In this document: piece by piece, positions 4,904 to 9,342 of the stretch
Numbering within the stretch: the stretch's first letter is position 1
Layout: the number at the start of each line of letters is the position of its first letter
Source of the DNA: GCA-002840305 sp964394905
Lineage (GTDB): Bacteria; Patescibacteriota; Patescibacteriia; Patescibacteriales; UBA12465
NCBI GenBank assembly: GCA_964394905.1
Contig: CAYMZF010000025.1
Location: 1 to 9,342 of the forward strand
Length of the DNA: 9,342 bases
Reading direction: 5' to 3'
Notes under the pieces: generated by a model
The model's input: only the letters and a program-made list of their open reading frames with translations
Databases searched by the model: none
What the model was told of the DNA's origin: nothing
Translations under genes and position numbers: made by a program

Positions 4904-6352
4904 TTAAATAAGTTCTTGAATCGGATCGCCGTTAGTGTAGAGATTAATAATTTTTTCCGGTACGGTGATAACATTGCTCCAATTATAGCCAAGACCTTCA
5001 AAAATTTCACCGCTGACAAAAGCTCGTTTTTTACCGTCGTCAATTAAATAGACAGCTGGAGAATTGTCGGCTTTTAGCAGTTCACCGTCATCAAATTTAA
5101 CGGGATCAACTGTTTCGTATTTGTTTAATTGTTCTTCGTTAATTGGATAAATAATCTTACCTTTAAATTTAGTGGTTAAAAATATTTTATCAATTAACGG
5201 CGCTTTGGTTTCTTCTTCTACGAAATAGACTCCGCCGGTTTTTTTGTTTTGTAGTAATGCTCCGGTCGGATAAGCTGAAGCAATAGTTAAATCAGGGCCG
5301 TTAATATATGAATTGACGTCAGCCCAGGAAGCGGTTTGAATTTCTTCAATATTGTAACCCATATTTTTGAAAACGGTATTGGATGAGAATAATCTTTTTT
5401 TGTCGTTAACCAATAGATATAGATCACCGTCAGGAGACATAATGATAGAATAATTAGGAAATTTAATAGTAGTTCCTTCGTCATAAGCGTTTAAACTTGA
5501 CGCACTAACTGAAATGGCTTTAGCGATATTATAGCGGGATGATAAGACACTGGTACTGGCAAATTTTCTTTTAGTTCCGTTTTGAATTAACCAATAGTCA
5601 TTGCCGACTTTTAAAATGGTTCCGTCGGGATAACCTTGAGTTTCAAAATATTCGTTCCAAAGTTTCCAAAAATTATAGTTTCCGTTATAGACATGAGGAG
5701 TATAATTATACAAAGCGGCAGTGGCGGTATTTTGAATGGTTACGGAAATATCGGCATTACTAACTGAACCGTATTTATTGGTAAAAGTATAGGTTTTTCC
5801 GGCTTGATAAGTATAGCGAGTCGGATTCAACATATACCAACGAAATTGTAGAGCGGCACTGTTAACTTGTTTACCAAAACCTTTGTAATAGGGATTACAA
5901 GCATAATTATCCGGACAACCATAACCGGCGGCCCAATTTAATTGTCCGTCACTGGGATCAGAATCACTGATTAAGCTTTGTTCTTTTTGCAGTAATACTA
6001 AAAGAAATTTAGGATTAACCGTTCCGATAATTTTGCATTTAGCTTTTCTTTCAGCGTTAGTCGGTTCGTCGCTTAAAGTAACGCCGTCGCAATCATAATT
6101 ATTAACCGAGGCATCATAAATTATTTCAGCGGCACTTTTAGTTTCTCCGTAAGAACTGGTAGTTTTGTAGGTAGCCAAATAACTATGATGATTCTCTAAA
6201 AATTTTTGGATTTGGCTGACGCTCATAGAATTAAAGTTTAATAATTCTTCGTCGCTTATCAAAAAAGACGGGTCAAACTCAGTCGAAGCGGCTCGTACTC
6301 CCCAGGGTATTAAAAAGAACAAAGTCAAAGCTAAAATGGCTGTTTTTTTCAT
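4904..6352 (-). CDS. Secreted lysozyme-like protein with four C-terminal repeats
   Basis: A 482-residue exported protein. Residues 1-21 are a signal peptide (basic start, hydrophobic core, likely cleavage after VRA). An N-terminal region (about 25-236) has FDPSFLISDEELLNFNSMS, then VNPKFLLVLLQKEQSLI with E124 as a candidate acid, then AAGYGCPDNYACNPYYKGFGKQV and ALQFRWYMLNP. This layout is like lysozyme/transglycosylase-fold cell-wall enzymes known from actinobacterial and candidate-phyla secreted proteins. Four cysteines (88, 106, 146, 152) could form disulfides. Residues 241-476 hold four diverged copies of a unit of about 60 residues. A role in wall remodelling or surface attachment is inferred. 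A candidate promoter lies in the 87-base gap before it, so it may be transcribed separately from recG. No sortase motif or C-terminal membrane helix is present. Confidence 0.75.
   Translation of the reverse strand: MKKTAILALTLFFLIPWGVRAASTEFDPSFLISDEELLNFNSMSVSQIQKFLENHHSYLATYKTTSSYGETKSAAEIIYDASVNNYDCDGVTLSDEPTNAERKAKCKIIGTVNPKFLLVLLQKEQSLISDSDPSDGQLNWAAGYGCPDNYACNPYYKGFGKQVNSAALQFRWYMLNPTRYTYQAGKTYTFTNKYGSVSNADISVTIQNTATAALYNYTPHVYNGNYNFWKLWNEYFETQGYPDGTILKVGNDYWLIQNGTKRKFASTSVLSSRYNIAKAISVSASSLNAYDEGTTIKFPNYSIIMSPDGDLYLLVNDKKRLFSSNTVFKNMGYNIEEIQTASWADVNSYINGPDLTIASAYPTGALLQNKKTGGVYFVEEETKAPLIDKIFLTTKFKGKIIYPINEEQLNKYETVDPVKFDDGELLKADNSPAVYLIDDGKKRAFVSGEIFEGLGYNWSNVITVPEKIINLYTNGDPIQELI
4925..5632 (-). 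repeat. Four tandem protein repeats of about 60 residues in the secreted protein
   Basis: Units begin near residues 241, 299, 361 and 420. Shared positions are an aromatic-x-x-G-x-hydrophobic start, a VYLI-like strand, a GTKRKF/DKKRLF/GKKRAF turn, a phenylalanine or leucine block followed by GYN, and an L/I-x-x-Y close. The third unit lacks the KKR turn (ETKAPL instead). DNA identity between units is low, so these are old duplications and not a recent expansion. They look like beta-hairpin binding modules. Confidence 0.65.
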
Positions 6353-6378
6353 ATATAATATTTAATTTTTATGAGTAT

Positions 6379-6407
6379 ATTATAGTATAATTAAGAAATT
6401 TTTGAAA
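6379..6407 (-). promoter_or_regulatory. Possible internal promoter before the secreted repeat protein
   Basis: On the - strand, TATAAT (6379-6384) follows a weak -35 TTTCAA (6402-6407) at 17 bases. The transcript would start about 20 bases before the ATG at 6352. The 87-base gap is the largest inside the - strand gene array, consistent with a second start point. The region is almost pure A+T, so the -10 match alone is weak evidence. Confidence 0.35.
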
Positions 6408-6439
6408 GTTTTTTTGTTTTGGCTTGATTTTACAAAGAA

Positions 6440-8560
6440 TTATTCCAAATGAGCTTGATTTAAACCACTCTCTATCTTTCTTTTTAAATCGGAATGTTTT
6501 TCTAAATCGGGGTCGGATTCGGTTATTTTTTTTATTTCCGTGTCAACTTGATCAATAATATCATAATCAAACAGGGAAGCGAATTTAAAATTGATAAGAC
6601 CTTTTTGAGCGGTGCCATAGAAATCACCGCTACCACGAAATTTTAAATCCATTTTAGCTAAAGATAAACCATCTTGATATTTTTGCAGAGCTTGAAGTCG
6701 TTCTATGCCGGAAGAATAATTTATTTTTTTATTTAAAACGGAATTTTCATCGGGGGTGTCGCTTAAATTTAAAAAACAATAGGAAGGTAAATCTCCTCGA
6801 CCGACTCGTCCGCGAAATTGGTGGAGCTGAGCCAAACCGAATCTTTCCGCTCCTTCTATGAGTATAACGGTGGCATTGGGGAAATCTATTCCAACTTCAA
6901 GAACTGAAGTGGCTACCATAATTTTTATTTTGTTTTCACGGAATTTGTCCATGATGGTTTCTTTTTCCGTTCCGGTCATTTTTCCGTGTAACATGGATAT
7001 CTCAATATTTTTAAATTCGGAATTTTTTAATTTTTGATATTCGGCTTTAACGGATTTGACTCCTAGTTTATCCGATATGTCTATTGTCGGACAAATGATA
7101 AAAGCTTGATGACCTTTTTTTATTTCTTGTATTATAAAACTATAAGCTGATTTTTTTTGTTCGGGTGTAATTATTTTTGTGATTGTTTCCGGACGATTTT
7201 TCGGCTTTTCCGAAATTAAAGAAAAATCCAATCCAAAAAATGACATTAAAGCTAAAGAACGGGGAATGGGAGTGGCGGTCATAGACAAGAAGTGAGGAGT
7301 TGTTTTTGTTTCGTTGTCGTCAATATTTTTGTTTATTATTTCTTGTCTTTGATTGACTCCAAAACGATGTTGTTCGTCAATTACAACTAAACCTAATCTT
7401 CTAAATTTTGTTTTGTCTTGAATCAGGGAATGAGTGCCGATTATAATGTCAGCTTTTTTGGTTATTTCCTCCGTTTGATTTTTTTTGTTTTTGGTTAAAG
7501 GAAAATTGGTTATCTGATTTTTGGATGTAAGCAGAGCTATTTTAAAATCATAATTTTTTAAAAATTGCCGGAAAGTGTCGTAATGTTGCTTGGCTAATAT
7601 TTCGGTCGGAGCCATAATGGCGCTTTGTTTTTTGTTTTTAGCGCAATTAAACATAGCAATTATGGCGACAATTGTTTTTCCGCTACCGACATCACCTTGA
7701 AGTAATCTGGACATCGGAACTTTTTTTTCACTGTCGCGCAAAATAGTCCAAGTGGCTTTTTTTTGATCATCGGTTAATTTAAACGGTAATGAATTTATGA
7801 ACTTTTTTATGGAGCTTAGTTTTATAGGCAGAGAAACGGCAATTTTTTTATCAAGTTCATGCTTAACAAAATATGATTTTAAACGGAAGATAAATAATTC
7901 GGAAAATTTAAAACGATAAACGGCTTGGTTTAAATCTTTTTCATTTTTTGGAAAATGAATTTTTTGTAAGGCTGATTTGATGTCAAGCAGATTATATTTT
8001 TTTATAGTTTCTTTCGGTAAATATTCCGGAAGGTTTGATATTTTTTCCAAAGCCTCCGAGATAAAATATCTCATTTGTTTTTGGGTCAAACCGTCGGTTA
8101 ATCCGTAAATAGGGACGATATTTGCGGTGTGAATAATTTTTTTGTTATTAAAAATTTTTTCGTAGGTTGGAGAAACCATCATTTGGCGACCGTTGCTTAT
8201 CATGACTTTTCCGGCCAAAGAAACTTCGTCGCCGATTTTTAAAGTTTTGGTTATGAAAGGTTGATTAAACCAAATTATTTGAAGTGAACCGCTATCGTTT
8301 GTAATTAAAGCTTCGGTTATATTCATTCTTTTTTTAAAACTTCTTTTGTTGTTTATGAGCTCTATTTTTCCGGTGACGACTATGGGTTGATTTATTTTTA
8401 TGGAATTAAAGTCGGAATTGATTTCATATTTTTCATAGCGATTAGGGAAATAAAAAACAAGATCCAAAATGGTTTTAAGATCAAGTTTGTTTAAAGTGAT
8501 TACTGTCTTAGCCCCAATTTTATTAAGTTGAGTCAGGGAATTGACAAGTGGAGTATTCAT
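6440..8560 (-). CDS. recG: ATP-dependent DNA helicase RecG
   Basis: This 706-residue cytoplasmic superfamily 2 helicase reverses stalled replication forks and branch-migrates Holliday junctions. An N-terminal wedge/OB region (about 50-140) precedes the two motor domains. Motor motifs are LLQGDVGSGKT (286-296, Walker A), APTE (317-320), VVIDEQHRFG (392-401, DExH box), TATPIPRSLAL (428-438), VATSVLEVGIDFPNA (549-563) and QFRGRVGRG (581-589). The C-terminal DLKFRGSGDFYGTAQKG (638-654) is the RecG TRG-type segment coupling the motor to the wedge. Length is close to the E. coli protein of 693. The next in-frame methionine is at residue 79, inside the wedge, so the start at 8560 is favoured. It begins only 7 bases after tRNA-Arg and no ribosome binding site fits in the gap. 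Confidence 0.97.
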   Translation of the reverse strand: MNTPLVNSLTQLNKIGAKTVITLNKLDLKTILDLVFYFPNRYEKYEINSDFNSIKINQPIVVTGKIELINNKRSFKKRMNITEALITNDSGSLQIIWFNQPFITKTLKIGDEVSLAGKVMISNGRQMMVSPTYEKIFNNKKIIHTANIVPIYGLTDGLTQKQMRYFISEALEKISNLPEYLPKETIKKYNLLDIKSALQKIHFPKNEKDLNQAVYRFKFSELFIFRLKSYFVKHELDKKIAVSLPIKLSSIKKFINSLPFKLTDDQKKATWTILRDSEKKVPMSRLLQGDVGSGKTIVAIIAMFNCAKNKKQSAIMAPTEILAKQHYDTFRQFLKNYDFKIALLTSKNQITNFPLTKNKKNQTEEITKKADIIIGTHSLIQDKTKFRRLGLVVIDEQHRFGVNQRQEIINKNIDDNETKTTPHFLSMTATPIPRSLALMSFFGLDFSLISEKPKNRPETITKIITPEQKKSAYSFIIQEIKKGHQAFIICPTIDISDKLGVKSVKAEYQKLKNSEFKNIEISMLHGKMTGTEKETIMDKFRENKIKIMVATSVLEVGIDFPNATVILIEGAERFGLAQLHQFRGRVGRGDLPSYCFLNLSDTPDENSVLNKKINYSSGIERLQALQKYQDGLSLAKMDLKFRGSGDFYGTAQKGLINFKFASLFDYDIIDQVDTEIKKITESDPDLEKHSDLKRKIESGLNQAHLE

Positions 8561-8567
8561 AAAATTG

Positions 8568-8639
8568 TGTCCTCGTTAGGAATCGAACCTAAATTACAAG
8601 ATCCGCAATCTTGCGTTCTATCCGTTGAACTACGGGGAC
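8568..8639 (-). tRNA. tRNA-Arg (anticodon GCG)
   Basis: The 72-base reverse complement folds as a cloverleaf. The acceptor GTCCCCG pairs with CGAGGAC except for one C-A mismatch at pair 5-68. The D-stem is GTTC/GAAC, the anticodon stem CAAGA/TCTTG holds loop TTGCGGA, and the T-arm is TTAGG-TTCGATT-CCTAA. The anticodon GCG reads CGC and CGU. A20 and C35, the major arginine identity bases, are both present, as is discriminator A73. CCA is not encoded. A strong promoter lies 8 bases upstream, so this is the first gene of the transcript that continues into recG. Confidence 0.93.
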
Positions 8640-8647
8640 CTGTAATT

Positions 8648-8676
8648 ATTGTAGAAAATAAAAAAAATAGTGTCAA
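8648..8676 (-). promoter_or_regulatory. Strong promoter of the tRNA-Arg-recG transcript
   Basis: On the - strand, a perfect TTGACA (8671-8676) and TACAAT (8648-8653) are spaced by 17 bases. Transcription would begin about 7 bases downstream, at or just before the first base of tRNA-Arg (8639), so the 5' leader is almost nil. This is the clearest promoter in the window and probably feeds the whole - strand array unless the internal candidate near 6380 is used. Confidence 0.8.
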
Positions 8677-8700
8677 TATTTTTTTTATTATAGTTTTAAT

Positions 8701-9204
8701 TTAGAGACGAAATATTTTAGCCAAGCCTTCGGAAATCGGTTCATTTTCTTTTTCTAAATCTTCATCTAAATATTGTAATAGGTAATTTCTGATTTCTATC
8801 GGATCTTGATTTTCTAGTTCAATTGATAGGCGGTGTTTAATTGGATTTTTAAATTCAACAAACAATTTTTTTACGTCTTCATTGGGTTTGTAAATGATGT
8901 AAAAGTTTCTAACGGATTGAAAATCAAAAAAAGTGTTAGCTACTTGAAACCCGTTGTATTTTATGGTAAATAGAATTCTTTTAACCGGTTCGTTGTCAAA
9001 ATAGATAATAAGGCCACTGGCTAATATGATAATTAGAGCAAAGAAATAATTTTTAGTAAATAAAGCATAAACGATTAAACCGACAGCAATTATTCCGGCG
9101 ATAATATACCATTTTTTATCACGTGGATATTTTTTGGTTTCATCTATTTCCCAAGATATTTCTTTAGGAGCTCCAGTATATGAAGATGATTCTTGAAAAG
9201 CCAT
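8701..9204 (-). CDS. Conserved membrane protein with two transmembrane helices, function unknown
   Basis: A 167-residue protein. A polar N-terminus has the block EISWEIDETKKYPRDKKWY (15-33). Two adjacent hydrophobic helices follow at about 32-49 and 53-69, joined by a short TKNY turn, which predicts both ends on the same, probably cytoplasmic, face. The C-terminal domain (75-167) has alternating strands (ILFTIKYNGFQV, FYIIYKP, KLFVEFKN, HRLSIELENQDP) and a final acidic helix (LLQYLDEDLEKENEPISEGLAKIF), similar to a pleckstrin-homology-like layout. It resembles a protein type frequent in candidate-phyla genomes, perhaps the DUF5673 group, but I cannot assign a function. Its stop lies 24 bases before the -35 box of the tRNA-Arg promoter. 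It is divergent from tRNA-Ser. No Shine-Dalgarno site precedes the ATG. Confidence 0.75.
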   Translation of the reverse strand: MAFQESSSYTGAPKEISWEIDETKKYPRDKKWYIIAGIIAVGLIVYALFTKNYFFALIIILASGLIIYFDNEPVKRILFTIKYNGFQVANTFFDFQSVRNFYIIYKPNEDVKKLFVEFKNPIKHRLSIELENQDPIEIRNYLLQYLDEDLEKENEPISEGLAKIFRL

Positions 9205-9211
9205 ATTTTTG

Positions 9212-9240
9212 TTGACATTATTTATTATATTTTATAAGAT
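9212..9240 (+). promoter_or_regulatory. Promoter of tRNA-Ser
   Basis: TTGACA (9212-9217) and TAAGAT (9235-9240) are spaced by 17 bases, giving a transcript start near 9247 and a 5' leader of about 40 bases before tRNA-Ser. The -35 box lies only 8 bases from the start codon of the divergent membrane-protein gene, so this sequence is also the untranslated leader of that gene. Confidence 0.65.
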
Positions 9241-9246
9241 ATCTAT

Positions 9247-9275
9247 ATTGTAGCATATTTTTTTAGTTAAAACAA
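9247..9275 (-). promoter_or_regulatory. Possible promoter of the membrane-protein gene
   Basis: On the - strand, TACAAT (9247-9252) follows a weak -35 TTGTTT (9270-9275) at 17 bases. The leader would be about 35 bases. It overlaps the expected start of the opposing tRNA-Ser transcript, so the two would compete for polymerase. Another -10 look-alike, TATAAT at 9224-9229, has no good -35 partner. Confidence 0.3.
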
Positions 9276-9287
9276 TTATTTTTTTAA

Positions 9288-9342
9288 GGAGAGGTGGCTG
9301 AGTGGCTGAAAGCAGCAACCTGCTAAGTTGTTAAGGGGGAAA
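9288..9342 (+). tRNA. tRNA-Ser (anticodon GCT), 3' truncated by the window end
   Basis: The visible 55 bases contain acceptor strand GGAGAGG, a D-arm GCTGAGTGGCTGAAAGC of the serine type, and anticodon stem GCAAC/GTTGT around loop CTGCTAA, so the anticodon is GCT, reading AGC and AGU. The sequence stops at GGGGGAAA, the start of the long variable arm expected for a class II serine tRNA. The T-arm and 3' acceptor strand lie beyond the window. Confidence 0.9.

Noticed and set aside
5287..5484. 65-codon frame on the same strand, different phase, inside the secreted repeat protein, with a hydrophobic start
   Set aside because: The hydrophobic stretch is a frame-shifted reading of the repeat region; the main frame is clearly coding and the candidate has no start signal.
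4904..8560. Use of TGA as a glycine codon
   Set aside because: Conserved families such as RecG, Def and Fmt run full length with their conserved glycines encoded by GGN and no in-frame TGA.

Overview
This AT-rich window looks like a chromosomal segment of a Candidate Phyla Radiation (Patescibacteria, probably Parcubacteria-like) bacterium. That placement is inferred from the small tightly packed genes, the lack of Shine-Dalgarno sites, and two proteins of types I associate with these genomes: a secreted lysozyme-like protein with C-terminal repeats and a two-helix membrane protein. All nine complete protein genes, and the partial one at the left edge, end in TAA. Conserved families run full length with no in-frame TGA, which argues against the TGA-to-glycine code of Gracilibacteria and Absconditabacteria.

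Left part (1-2252, + strand): the tail of a nucleotidyltransferase-like gene, about 200 bases without a clear gene, then a promoter (TTGACT-17-TAATAT) overlapped by a perfect 27-base palindrome. It leads into a two-gene unit: an SMC/ABC-type AAA ATPase (COG1106/RloA/AbiLi-like) and, one base later, an RloB-family protein. This pairing resembles the RloA-RloB/AbiL type of anti-phage module and is the most accessory-looking part of the window. It ends at a terminator shared with the opposing operon.

Middle and right (2254-8676, - strand): a long compact array read right to left. A consensus promoter (TTGACA-17-TACAAT) drives tRNA-Arg(GCG), followed 7 bases later by recG. After an 87-base gap holding a possible internal promoter come a secreted lysozyme-like repeat protein, a LigB/MEMO-like protein, a 94-residue protein of unknown function, def, fmt and tRNA-Glu(CTC). 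Def and Fmt handle N-formyl-methionine at the two ends of initiation: Fmt formylates initiator Met-tRNA and Def removes the formyl group from new proteins. The tRNA genes at both ends seem to be cut out of messenger transcripts, since only 4 to 7 bases separate them from coding sequence.

Right end (8701-9342): a two-helix membrane protein on the - strand, divergent from a tRNA-Ser(GCT) on the + strand that has its own promoter and is cut off by the window end.
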